Origin: an uncultured beta proteobacterium | GTDB lineage: Bacteria; Pseudomonadota; Gammaproteobacteria; Burkholderiales; Burkholderiaceae_C | Length of the DNA stretch: 64,000 bases | Assembly: GCA_903830985.1 (NCBI GenBank) | Contig: CAIKVZ010000167.1 | Location: forward strand, 1 to 64,000 | Direction: 5' to 3' | Shown: piece after piece, positions 18,655 to 27,096 of the stretch | How the letters are laid out: each line of letters begins with the position of its first letter | How positions within the stretch are numbered: the first letter of the stretch is position 1 | Program-made: the position numbers and the translations under genes | The notes under the pieces: generated by a model | Told to the model about the DNA's origin: nothing | What the model saw: the letters and a program-made list of their open reading frames with translations, nothing else | Database searches by the model: none

Positions 18655-19188
18655 ATGCACTTGAAGTTTTTCGCCCCCTTGTTCATCGCAGCCACGCTGG
18701 TCGCCTGCAGTTCCACCCCGCTGGACGCGCCGGTCAGCGTTGTCGCGCTGGCACCCGTGACGCCTCAAGTGCAGGCCGCAGAGCCGCCGCCCGCCGCCCA
18801 GTCGACCGTCAAGAGTGTGGTACTCCATCCCCTGGACGATCCGAAATCGGCGCTGGCCGGGCGCAGCATCTACTTTGATTACGACAGCTATGAAATCGCT
18901 CCGGGCGGGCGCACGCTGGTCGAGAGCCACAGCGCCTACCTGCGCAGCCACGCCAGCGCCTCCGTGCGGCTGGAAGGGCACGCCGACGAGCGTGGCGGAC
19001 GCGAATACAACCTGGCGCTGGGACAAAAGCGCGCCGATGCGGCACGCCGCGCTCTTGGCTTGCTGGGTGTGACCGAAAAGCAGATGGAATCCGTCAGCTT
19101 CGGCAAGGAAAAACCGGCCGACCCGGGCCACGACGAAGCCGCTTGGGCGAAGAACCGCAAGGCCGACGTCGCCTATCTGGCACGCTGA
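18655..19188 (+). CDS. Pal-like OmpA-family lipoprotein
   Basis: A 177-residue lipoprotein. The signal peptide ends in the lipobox LVAC, with lipidated Cys18, then a Pro/Ala-rich linker (about residues 20-55). An OmpA/Pal peptidoglycan-binding domain follows (about 72-177) with YFDYDSYEI and EGHADERGGREYNLALGQKRA. Pal proteins tether the outer membrane to peptidoglycan, but here there is no tolB or cpoB next door. The hyfB-like gene starts only 12 bases after its stop, so this may be the first gene of the Ehr-1 operon. A role in that complex is speculative. Confidence 0.88.
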   Translation: MHLKFFAPLFIAATLVACSSTPLDAPVSVVALAPVTPQVQAAEPPPAAQSTVKSVVLHPLDDPKSALAGRSIYFDYDSYEIAPGGRTLVESHSAYLRSHASASVRLEGHADERGGREYNLALGQKRADAARRALGLLGVTEKQMESVSFGKEKPADPGHDEAAWAKNRKADVAYLAR

Positions 19189-19200
19189 TCTGCTGACACC

Positions 19201-21219
19201 ATGCCCCATCCGACCGCTTGGTTGCTTTTGGATTGGGTGCTGGCAGTGGTGTCGGCGTGGTTGTTGATCGGTGTTGCCGGCGTGCTGGCGCTGCGCCGTT
19301 TCAGGTTTGTCGCCATCGTGCTGTTCCCCCTGGGCGGACTGGCCTCGCTGGCGCTGCTGGGCCTGGGTCTGAGCGCCGCTTTTGGCACACCGGAAGTTGC
19401 GGTCCTGCCCCTGGGCTTGCCGCAGCTGCCGTTCCACCTGCGACTGGACAGCCTGTCGGCCTTCTTTCTGATCGTCATTGGCGGCGTGGGCGCCGGGGTC
19501 TCGGCCTTTGCCGCGGGTTATTTCCGCCAGGGGGAGGGCACGCCGCCCGGTCTCATCTGCCTCGAATACCACGTCTTTCTGGCCAGCATCGTGATGGTGG
19601 TGCTGGCCGACGATGCCTACGCCTTCATGGTGGTCTGGGAGACCATGGCCTTGTCCTCGTTCTTTCTGGTCATGGCGAATCACCGCATCCCGGAAATCCG
19701 CTTTGCCGGTTACCTCTACATGCTGGTGGCGCACATCGGTGCCTTAGGGCTGCTGCTGTGCTTTGGCGTGCTGCAGGCCAATACCGGCGACTACACCTTC
19801 GCCAACATGCGGGCCCAGCACCTGTCACCGTTCTGGTCCTCGGTGGCTTTCTGTCTGGCGGTCTTCGGCTTTGGCGCCAAGGCCGGCATCCTGCCACTGC
19901 ACGCCTGGTTGCCCGAAGCACACCCGGCAGCGCCGTCGCCGTTTTCCGCGCTGATGAGCGGCGTGATGCTGAAGATCGCGCTCTACGGCATCTTGCGGGT
20001 CTCGTTTGACCTGCTGCAAACACGCATCTGGTGGTGGGGCGTGCTGCTCATGGCCGTGGGTCTGGCCAGCGCGCTGTTCGGCGTGGTGTTCTCCACCGTG
20101 CAGGTGGAAATGAAGCGCCTGCTGGCCTATTCCTCGATCGAAAATGTCGGGCTGATGTGCGCCGGCTTCGGCCTGTCGCTGCTGTTCTCGGCCTACGGCA
20201 TGAAGACGCTCTCGGCGCTGGCGCTGACCGCCGCGCTGTACCACCTGCTGAGCCACGCCTTCTTCAAGAGCCTGCTGTTTTGCAGCACCGGCGCCGTGCT
20301 GCACGCCACCGGCGAACGCAGCCTGGGCAAGCTGGGCGGCCTGGTCCGCACCATGCCCTGGGTGGCCTGGCCCACCTTGATCGGCGTGTTGGCCTGCGCC
20401 GGCCTGCCACCGCTGGGCGGCTTTGTGGCCGAGTGGCTGTTGCTGCAGAGCTTTTTGTTCACCACCGGTTTGCCCAGTTCCTTTTTGAACATGCTGGTGC
20501 CGGTGCTGGCAGCACTGATCGCGTTGATTGCGGCGCTCTCTGGTTACACCATGGTGAAGTATTTCGGCGTGGTCTTTCTGGGCCAGCCCAGGGAAGAAAA
20601 ACTGGCGCACGCGCACGATGCCGGGCCCTGGGAACGTGCCGGAATGTTGTGGTTGGCGGCGGGTTGCGTGGTGCTGGGCCTGCTGCCGAACCAGGTGATA
20701 GCCGTCATCGACCCGGTGACGCGGCTGCTGGTGGCGGACGGCCTGGCGCAGTCGCTGGCGGCCAATGGCTGGTTGCTGGTGCCGGTGAGTGTGGAGCGCG
20801 CCAGCTACGCGCCTGCCGTCTTTTTGCTCGGTGTGCTGGCCAGTTTTGGCCTGGCCTATCTGCTGGTGCGTCGCCTCTACCATGGTCGCACGCGCCGCGC
20901 TGCGCCCTGGGACTGCGGCTACCCCTGGCAGACGGCGCGCATGCAGGACACGGCCGAGGGCTTTGGCCAGCCGATACGCCAGATCTTCGAGCCCATGTTT
21001 CGCATGACGCGCGAACTGCCCACGCCGTTTAACGAACACCCGAAATACCGCGTGACGGTTCAGGACCCACTGTGGCACTGGCTGTACCTGCCGGTGGCGG
21101 CGGCGGTGGAACGTATATCCCGACTCATCGCCCTGCTGCAGCAGGGCCGCATCGCCGTCTACCTGATGTACAGCTTCGTCACGCTGATCGTGGTGCTGCT
21201 CTTTGTGAAGCAATCATGA
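19201..21219 (+). CDS. hyfB: Ehr-1 subunit B: HyfB-like proton channel (NuoL/M family)
   Basis: A 672-residue membrane protein with about 15-16 hydrophobic helices. The antiporter-like core shows the channel residues: Glu in VVWETMALSSF, the HAWLPEAHPAAPSPFSALMSG loop, the second half HAFFKSLLFCSTGAVLHATG with its Lys, and PLGGFVAEWLLL. A long C-terminal part ends in a soluble segment and a last helix, as in HyfB/NuoL with the lateral helix region. It would move H+ or Na+ across the inner membrane. It heads six overlapping genes (ATGA with hyfC), so subunits are translated together. Confidence 0.93.
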   Translation: MPHPTAWLLLDWVLAVVSAWLLIGVAGVLALRRFRFVAIVLFPLGGLASLALLGLGLSAAFGTPEVAVLPLGLPQLPFHLRLDSLSAFFLIVIGGVGAGVSAFAAGYFRQGEGTPPGLICLEYHVFLASIVMVVLADDAYAFMVVWETMALSSFFLVMANHRIPEIRFAGYLYMLVAHIGALGLLLCFGVLQANTGDYTFANMRAQHLSPFWSSVAFCLAVFGFGAKAGILPLHAWLPEAHPAAPSPFSALMSGVMLKIALYGILRVSFDLLQTRIWWWGVLLMAVGLASALFGVVFSTVQVEMKRLLAYSSIENVGLMCAGFGLSLLFSAYGMKTLSALALTAALYHLLSHAFFKSLLFCSTGAVLHATGERSLGKLGGLVRTMPWVAWPTLIGVLACAGLPPLGGFVAEWLLLQSFLFTTGLPSSFLNMLVPVLAALIALIAALSGYTMVKYFGVVFLGQPREEKLAHAHDAGPWERAGMLWLAAGCVVLGLLPNQVIAVIDPVTRLLVADGLAQSLAANGWLLVPVSVERASYAPAVFLLGVLASFGLAYLLVRRLYHGRTRRAAPWDCGYPWQTARMQDTAEGFGQPIRQIFEPMFRMTRELPTPFNEHPKYRVTVQDPLWHWLYLPVAAAVERISRLIALLQQGRIAVYLMYSFVTLIVVLLFVKQS

Positions 21220-22166
21220 GTATTCTCGGCGTCATCTCCCAACTCATGGCCATCGCCGTGGCGCTGCTGTTGGCGCCGCTGATGACGGGCTGGGTGGCGC
21301 AGTGGCGCGCACGCCTGCAAAACAAATCGGCGCCGCCGCTGCTGCAGCCCTACCGCGTGCTGCACAAACTGTTCAACAAGGAATCGGTGCTGGCCGAACA
21401 CGCCTCGTCGCTGTTTCGCATGGCGCCGTATCTGATCTTTGGCTGCATGCTGCTGGCCTGCGCCATCATTCCCACGCTGTCCACGGACCTGCCGCTGTCG
21501 CCTGCGGCCGACGCGATCGCCCTGGTGGGGCTGTTCGCGCTGGCGCGGGTCTTCATCTCGTTGGCGGCGATGGACGTGGGAACGGCCTTCGGCACGCTGG
21601 GCGCGCGCCGCGAAATGCTGGTGGGCTTTCTGGCCGAACCGGCGCTGCTCATGGTGCTGTTTTGCGCCTCCATGATTTCGCGCTCGACCTCGCTCACCAC
21701 CATCGTGGAAACCCTGGCGCACCGCGAGTTGGCGATCTACCCGAGCCTGCTGGTGGCCGGCGTGGCTTTCGTCATGGTTTCGCTGGCGGAGAATGCGCGC
21801 GTGCCGGTGGACAACCCGGAGACACATCTGGAACTGACCATGATCCACGAGGCGCTGATCCTGGAGTATTCGGGCCGCCATCTGGCACTGCTGGAATGGG
21901 CTGCGAGCCTGAAGCTGTTCGCCTATTCCTGCATCGGGCTGGCGCTGTTCTTCCCCTGGGGCGTGGCGCAGGCCGACGCACCGCTGGCGCTGCTGCTGGC
22001 CCTGCCGGCACTGGTCGCCAAACTGGCCGTGGGCGGCGTGCTGCTGGCGGCGATCGAGACCGTCAGCGCCAAGATGCGCATCTTTCGCGTGCCTGAGTTT
22101 CTGGCCACGGCCTTTTTGCTGGCGGTGATCGGCCTGCTGGTGAACATCCTGCTGGGGACCACATGA
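21216..22166 (+). CDS. hyfC: Ehr-1 subunit C: HyfC-like membrane anchor (NuoH family)
   Basis: A 316-residue protein with about eight helices, homologous to HyfC/HycD and NuoH. The signature loop NARVPVDNPETHLELTMIHEALILEYSG carries the acidic residues that couple the soluble arm to the membrane channels. The early loop QPYRVLHKLFNKESV matches the NuoH/HyfC KxxxKE region. The start at 21216 overlaps the hyfB stop (ATGA); the longer track ORF from 21072 is spurious. The subunit forms the base on which the large and small subunits sit. Confidence 0.93.
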   Translation: MSILGVISQLMAIAVALLLAPLMTGWVAQWRARLQNKSAPPLLQPYRVLHKLFNKESVLAEHASSLFRMAPYLIFGCMLLACAIIPTLSTDLPLSPAADAIALVGLFALARVFISLAAMDVGTAFGTLGARREMLVGFLAEPALLMVLFCASMISRSTSLTTIVETLAHRELAIYPSLLVAGVAFVMVSLAENARVPVDNPETHLELTMIHEALILEYSGRHLALLEWAASLKLFAYSCIGLALFFPWGVAQADAPLALLLALPALVAKLAVGGVLLAAIETVSAKMRIFRVPEFLATAFLLAVIGLLVNILLGTT

Positions 22167-22822
22167 TCAAGCACCTGCCGCAGTTGATTAACCTGTTCGC
22201 CACGCTGATCCTGATGCTGTCTTTTGCCATGATCTCGCAGCGGCGCATCACCTCGCTCATCAACCTGTTCATGCTGCAGGGTGCTGCGCTGGTGGCGGCC
22301 TCGGTGCTGCTGGCCTATGTCACGGATCAACCGGACCTGTACGTTTCGGCGGGACTCACCCTGGCGCTCAAGGTGGTGCTCATTCCCTGGATGCTGCACC
22401 GCGTGATCCGCCGCCTCAACGTGCGCTGGGACGTGGAGACGCTGTTCAACATTCCCACCACCATGCTGGTGGGCATAGGCCTGGTGATCTTCTCCTTCAG
22501 CCTGGCCCAGCCGATTTCGCGCCTGTCGTCCTCCATGGCCGGCGGCTCGCTGGGCATTGCCCTGGCCTGCGTGCTGCTGTCCTTCATGATGATGATCACG
22601 CGCTCCAAGGCCGTGCCGCAGGTGATCGGCTTCCTGTCCATGGAAAACGGTCTGATCTTTGCCGCCACCACCGTCACCAACGGCATGCCGATGATCGTGG
22701 AATTTGGCATTGCCCTGGACGTGCTGGTGGGGGTGCTGATCCTGGGCGTGTTCATGTTCCAGATCCGGGAAAAGTTTGACAGCCTGGACATTCACAACCT
22801 CGAAGCGCTGAAGGAAGACTGA
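22163..22822 (+). CDS. hyfE: Ehr-1 subunit E: HyfE-like membrane protein (NuoK-related)
   Basis: A 219-residue, six- to seven-helix membrane protein. Its start overlaps the hyfC stop (ATGA). The C-terminal half (VPQVIGFLSMENGLIFAATTV) carries the Glu in a helix as in NuoK, while the N-terminal half is HyfE-specific. It ends with the soluble KFDSLDIHNLEALKED typical of HyfE. Its position between HyfC and HyfF homologues, and its size, are exactly as in hyf operons. Confidence 0.92.
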   Translation: MIKHLPQLINLFATLILMLSFAMISQRRITSLINLFMLQGAALVAASVLLAYVTDQPDLYVSAGLTLALKVVLIPWMLHRVIRRLNVRWDVETLFNIPTTMLVGIGLVIFSFSLAQPISRLSSSMAGGSLGIALACVLLSFMMMITRSKAVPQVIGFLSMENGLIFAATTVTNGMPMIVEFGIALDVLVGVLILGVFMFQIREKFDSLDIHNLEALKED

Positions 22823-22824
22823 TC

Positions 22825-24285
22825 TTGTCGGCACTTTTTTTGCTCCTGGGAATTCCGCTGTTGGGTGCTGCCGCGCTGGCCGCGATCGGGCACTGGGCGG
22901 TGGCGCGCAACGTCAACGTGGCGTTCAGCCTGGGCACGTTTCTCGCCGCCTGCGTGCTGACAGCGCAGATCATTTCGGAGGGCCCGCAACTGCTCTGGGA
23001 GAAACAGTTCTTCATCGACCCGTTGAATGTTTTTCTGGTGACCCTCACCGCCTTTGTGGGACTCACCACGGCGATTTTTTCGCGCCCCTACATGCGCGTC
23101 GAGCAGGACCACGGCAAGATGACGCCGCGGCGCATGCGCCTGTACCACGGCATGTACCAGTTGTTCAGCTTCACCATGCTGCTGGCGCTGACCACGAACA
23201 ACCTCGGAATTTTGTGGGTGGCGATGGAGGCAGCCACGCTCACCACCGTGCTGCTGGTCAGCGTGTACCGCACGGCGGCGAGTCTGGAGGCAGCGTGGAA
23301 ATATTTCATCCTGTGCGGCGTCGGCATTGCGCAGGCCTTGTTCGGCACGGTGCTGCTCTACATGGCGGCCGAGAAGGTGCTGGGTACTCACGGAGCGACG
23401 CTGCTGTGGACCAGCCTGGACGCGGTCAAGGGCCAGCTTGATCCTGCCATCATCACCCTGGCCTTCGCCTTTTTGTTCATCGGCTATGGCACCAAGGTCG
23501 GCATGGTGCCGCTGCACAGTTGGCTGCCGGACGCCCACGCCGAAGGCCCGACGCCGGTCTCGGCCGTGCTCTCAGGTCTGCTGCTGAATGTGGCGATGTA
23601 CGCCGTGTTGCGCTGCAAGGTGCTCACCGATGGCGCCCTGCACACGGCCCTGGCCGGGCAGCTGATGATGGGCTTTGGCCTGCTTTCGGTGGTTGTGGCC
23701 TCGTTCTTCCTATCGCGGCAAAAAGACGTGAAGCGCATGTTCTCCTACTCGTCGATCGAGCACATGGGACTCATCACCTTTGCCTTCGGCATGGGTGGTC
23801 CGGTGGCCAACTTCGCCGGACTGCTGCACATGACGGCGCATTCGCTGGTCAAATCGGCCGTGTTCTTCACCGTGGGGCACGCCACGCAAAAGGCCGGCAC
23901 CCAGCTCATGAGCGAGATCCGCGGACTCATCAAGGTGAACCCGACCGTGGGCTGGGGCATGATGCTGGGCGTGATGGCGATCCTGGGCATGCCGCCCTTT
24001 GGCGTGTTTGCCAGTGAATTCCTGATCCTCACCACCGCCATGCGCGAACAGCCGTGGGCCACTCCGTTTCTGTTCCTGGCGCTGGGCGTGGCCTTTGCCT
24101 CCATGCTGATCCGCGTCCTGCCCATGGTGTTCGGCGAGACCACGCTCAAACCCCTGACCCATCCGCCCGCGCTGTTGCCGGTGTTTCTTCATCTGGCCCT
24201 GGCGCTGCTGCTGGGCCTGTACATCCCGCCCTATCTGAACGCCTGGTACGTGCAGGCCGCCAGTATGCTGGGAGGCGCACCATGA
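22825..24285 (+). CDS. hyfF: Ehr-1 subunit F: HyfF-like proton channel (NuoN/M family)
   Basis: A 486-residue antiporter-like subunit with about 14 helices. Key channel positions are intact: Glu in LWVAMEAATLTTVLL, the loop HSWLPDAHAEGPTPVSAVLSG, the KRMFSYSSIEHMGL block and HSLVKSAVFFTVGHA. The start codon is TTG, preceded by ggaag at suitable distance, and lies 2 bases after the hyfE stop. The gene overlaps the large-subunit start (ATGA). It supplies the second ion channel of the complex. Confidence 0.93.
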   Translation: MSALFLLLGIPLLGAAALAAIGHWAVARNVNVAFSLGTFLAACVLTAQIISEGPQLLWEKQFFIDPLNVFLVTLTAFVGLTTAIFSRPYMRVEQDHGKMTPRRMRLYHGMYQLFSFTMLLALTTNNLGILWVAMEAATLTTVLLVSVYRTAASLEAAWKYFILCGVGIAQALFGTVLLYMAAEKVLGTHGATLLWTSLDAVKGQLDPAIITLAFAFLFIGYGTKVGMVPLHSWLPDAHAEGPTPVSAVLSGLLLNVAMYAVLRCKVLTDGALHTALAGQLMMGFGLLSVVVASFFLSRQKDVKRMFSYSSIEHMGLITFAFGMGGPVANFAGLLHMTAHSLVKSAVFFTVGHATQKAGTQLMSEIRGLIKVNPTVGWGMMLGVMAILGMPPFGVFASEFLILTTAMREQPWATPFLFLALGVAFASMLIRVLPMVFGETTLKPLTHPPALLPVFLHLALALLLGLYIPPYLNAWYVQAASMLGGAP

Positions 24286-25826
24286 AGATCCCCGGGCTGG
24301 AACTCGAACTGCAGCGCCTGGCGGCACCCGTGCCGATGTGGCATGGTCAGTTCGGTGCGGGCGAGTGGCGTGCCGTGGCCGCCAGCGTGCGCGAATCCGG
24401 TGGCCGTTTGCTGGCGCTGTGGGCGGGGCCGGGGGCGTGCAGCATCTGCGCTGCCTATGTCACACTGGACGGTCTGGTGTGGCTGGAATTGCCGCTGGCA
24501 GCGGGCCAGTCCGAGTACCCCGATCTGGCGGCCTTCTTCCCGGCGGCAGCGCGGATGCAGCGCGCTGCGGGTGACCTGTCGGGCGTGTTCGCGCAGGGCT
24601 CGTCGAATCAGTTGCCCTGGCTCAATCACGGCGCCTGGCCGGCCGAACATTTCCCGCTGGGCGCGGGTGCGGATGTCAGTCAACGCTTCCCGGAGTCAAG
24701 CCTGTCGGACTACCCCTTTGTGCGGGTGCAGGGCGATGGCGTGCACGAAATCGCCGTCGGCCCGGTGCACGCCGGAGTCATCGAGCCCGGTCACTTCCGC
24801 TTTTCCGTGGTCGGTGAAAAAGTGCTGCGCCTTGAGCAGCGCCTGGGCTACACGCACAAGGGCATCGAGCAGCGCTTCACGCAACTGCCGCCCTTGCAGG
24901 CGCACCGCCTGGCCGGACGCATTTCGGGCGATTCGACTGTGGCCTTCGCCTGGGCCTACTGCATGGCGCTGGAGAGCGCTGCGAACTGCGAGATCACGCC
25001 GCGCGCCGCCCACCTGCGCGCCCTGCTGCTGGAGCGCGAGCGCGTCGCCAACCACCTGGGCGACCTGGGTGCCCTGGGCAACGACGCGGCCTTTGCCTTC
25101 GGCCTGGCGCAGTTCTCGCGGTTGCGCGAAGACTGGTTGCGCCTGTCGCGGGAGCTGTTCGGCCACCGGCTGATGATGGACTGCGTGCTGCCCGGTGGCG
25201 TCAGCGTGGACCTGGATCGGCCCCAGGCCGAGCGCCTGCGCGCGCAATGCGACGCGGTCGAGCGCGAAGTGCGCACCCTGCAGCACATCTACGACGAACA
25301 CGCCGGTCTGCAGGACCGCTTCATGACCACGGGGCGCGTGCTGCCCGAACTGGCCGCGCGACTCGGCCTCACGGGGCTGGCCGGGCGCGCCAGCGGCCAG
25401 GCCTGCGACCTGCGCTGTGATCACGCCTTTGTGCCCTACGACGCGCTGCAGGTGAAGATGGCGACGCACCGCAACGGCGACGTGGCGGCGCGCGTGAGCT
25501 TGCGCTTTGAGGAAGTGCTGGAATCGCTGCGCCTGCTGCGTGCGCTGGTGGCCGATCTGCCGCAGGGCGTGGTGCAGGTTGAGGTGCCATTGCCGCAGCT
25601 GGCCAGCCGGGGTGCGGGTTGGGTTGAGGGCTGGCGCGGTGAAGTCTTTGTCGCGCTGGAGCTGGCCGGCGCCGCACAGGGGAACGCCATCCTGCGCTGC
25701 CATTGCCACGACCCGTCCTGGCAGAACTGGCCGGTGCTCGAGCACGCCATCATGGGCAATATCGTTCCGGACTTCCCGCTCATCAACAAGTCCTTCAACC
25801 TCAGCTATTCAGGGAGTGATCTCTGA
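24282..25826 (+). CDS. Ehr-1 large subunit: HyfG-like, lacking the NiFe-binding cysteines
   Basis: A 514-residue fusion of an N-terminal NuoC (30 kDa)-like region (about residues 1-150) and a NuoD/hydrogenase-large-subunit-like region. GPVHAGVIEPGHFRF and YTHKGIEQRF are the conserved entry blocks. Where a group-4 hydrogenase has RICGIC, this protein has RISGDS. Where it has DPCxxC, this one has DPSWQN. All four NiFe ligands are therefore missing. The chain ends with INKSFNLSYSGSDL rather than a protease-processed tail. It is thus an energy-converting-hydrogenase-related (Ehr) large subunit; the reaction, possibly with a quinone or another acceptor, is not known. Confidence 0.92.
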   Translation: MKIPGLELELQRLAAPVPMWHGQFGAGEWRAVAASVRESGGRLLALWAGPGACSICAAYVTLDGLVWLELPLAAGQSEYPDLAAFFPAAARMQRAAGDLSGVFAQGSSNQLPWLNHGAWPAEHFPLGAGADVSQRFPESSLSDYPFVRVQGDGVHEIAVGPVHAGVIEPGHFRFSVVGEKVLRLEQRLGYTHKGIEQRFTQLPPLQAHRLAGRISGDSTVAFAWAYCMALESAANCEITPRAAHLRALLLERERVANHLGDLGALGNDAAFAFGLAQFSRLREDWLRLSRELFGHRLMMDCVLPGGVSVDLDRPQAERLRAQCDAVEREVRTLQHIYDEHAGLQDRFMTTGRVLPELAARLGLTGLAGRASGQACDLRCDHAFVPYDALQVKMATHRNGDVAARVSLRFEEVLESLRLLRALVADLPQGVVQVEVPLPQLASRGAGWVEGWRGEVFVALELAGAAQGNAILRCHCHDPSWQNWPVLEHAIMGNIVPDFPLINKSFNLSYSGSDL

Positions 25827-26341
25827 TGTGGAACATCATTCGCCAGATCGCGCGCCACGGCATACGCAGTGAAGCGCCGCCGCTGGACCCGGACCTGGTG
25901 GGCGCCGAAACCGACCGGCTGCAGCGCGAATTGCTGGCGATTCTGGGCCGGGCTCTGGCGATCCGCCAGGTGGATGCGGGCTCGTGCAACGGCTGCGAAC
26001 TCGAGATCAACGCCCTGGGCAACCCCTACTACAACATCGAGGGTCTGGGCATCAAGTTTGTCGCCAGTCCGCGCCACGCCGACCTGCTGCTGGTCACCGG
26101 CCCGGTGTCGCGCAATATGGCGCAAGCCCTGCAGCGTACCTATGACGCCACACCCGACCCCAAGCTGGTCGTGGCCGTGGGCGACTGCGGCGCCGATGGC
26201 GGCATCTTTGGTGAGAGCTATGCCAGCTGCGGGCGCGTGGCCAACGTGATCCCGGTGGACTTTGTGGTGACGGGCTGCCCGCCAGCGCCGCTGGAGATCC
26301 TGCGCGGCATACTGCGCGCCGTGCAGCGCGGCAAAGCCTGA
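25826..26341 (+). CDS. hyfI: Ehr-1 small subunit: HyfI/NuoB-like [4Fe-4S] protein
   Basis: A 171-residue protein of the NuoB/HycG family. The four cluster ligands are visible: two in SCNGCELEINAL (near residues 53-56), one in GDCGADGG, and one in GCPPAPLEIL. It therefore should hold the proximal (N2-like) [4Fe-4S] cluster. The start overlaps the large-subunit stop as TGATG. Unlike the second cluster's subunit, no ferredoxin domain is fused and no hyfA/hyfH-type ferredoxin gene lies in this operon, so the electron donor must dock directly or be encoded elsewhere. Confidence 0.93.
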   Translation: MWNIIRQIARHGIRSEAPPLDPDLVGAETDRLQRELLAILGRALAIRQVDAGSCNGCELEINALGNPYYNIEGLGIKFVASPRHADLLLVTGPVSRNMAQALQRTYDATPDPKLVVAVGDCGADGGIFGESYASCGRVANVIPVDFVVTGCPPAPLEILRGILRAVQRGKA

Positions 26342-26345
26342 AGGT

Positions 26346-27050
26346 TCAGTGGTAAAACCGGCAGCGCATGCGCTCGCAGTAGGCCTGCAATTGCGGGTAT
26401 TTCTGGGCGTGCAGTTTCAGCTCTGACTCCAGCGGCACCCAGATCAGATTCGCCAGGAAAGCGTAGGCGCAGGCGTCCAGTGAGCAGGGCCTGGCGTCGA
26501 TGAAGAAGGGCTTGTCCGCCAGAAAATCTGCCAGCGCCGTGATGTCGCGCCGGCCAATGGCCAGGATCTCCTCCCGGCTGTGTCGCCCCATGCCGTGACC
26601 GTGCAGTTCCTTGATCAAGCCGCGCCGCGCCAGCGGCGGCACGATCCATTTGAGCGGCGCCGGCAGCTTGCCGAAGAAGGCTTCCCGCGTCAGTTTCCAG
26701 CCCTCGGGTTCAACCCAGCGTGTATAGACCACGGCCCAATACAGGTTCTCTTCCAGCAGGCGCTGAAACGCCAGCGCCGTGGCGCGCTCGGTCGGATTCA
26801 TCCACGCGTCCAGCGTGTCGCCGTAGCGCAACTTCAGGTCGTCGATGATGAAACTCGAGTCCGTCAGCAGGCGGCCCTGGTCCTCGATGTAGGGCATCTT
26901 GCCCAGCGGTGCGCGGCGCAGATGAGCCAGGGTGGCGGTGGGGATCTCGAACGGCAGCCCGGCCATGCGCAGATAGGTTTCCAGCTTCATGCAGAACGGG
27001 CTGGCGTTGGGCAGACCGAAGGCCGGTTCAAATTGAAAGAGCTTGATCAT
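26346..27050 (-). CDS. Glutathione S-transferase family protein (metaxin/FAX-like)
   Basis: A 234-residue protein with a thioredoxin-fold N-terminal half (IKLFQFEPAFGLPNASPFCMKLETYL, then LGKMPYIEDQGRLLTDSSFI) and an all-helical C-terminal half. The SPFCMK motif and the tail resemble the metaxin/failed-axon-connection type of GST found in proteobacteria. Convergent with the Ehr-1 small-subunit gene, 4 bases away. The substrate cannot be predicted; such proteins often act in detoxification or thiol transfer. Confidence 0.88.
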   Translation of the reverse strand: MIKLFQFEPAFGLPNASPFCMKLETYLRMAGLPFEIPTATLAHLRRAPLGKMPYIEDQGRLLTDSSFIIDDLKLRYGDTLDAWMNPTERATALAFQRLLEENLYWAVVYTRWVEPEGWKLTREAFFGKLPAPLKWIVPPLARRGLIKELHGHGMGRHSREEILAIGRRDITALADFLADKPFFIDARPCSLDACAYAFLANLIWVPLESELKLHAQKYPQLQAYCERMRCRFYH

Positions 27051-27096
27051 GCTGAGTGCCTCCTGCAGTGGGTCAAATCATGACTGTAGCAAGACC

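Noticed and set aside
19201-26341. Functional [NiFe] hydrogenase 4 (H2-evolving)
   Set aside because: The large subunit lacks all four cysteines needed to bind NiFe, and no hyp maturation or endopeptidase genes are present.
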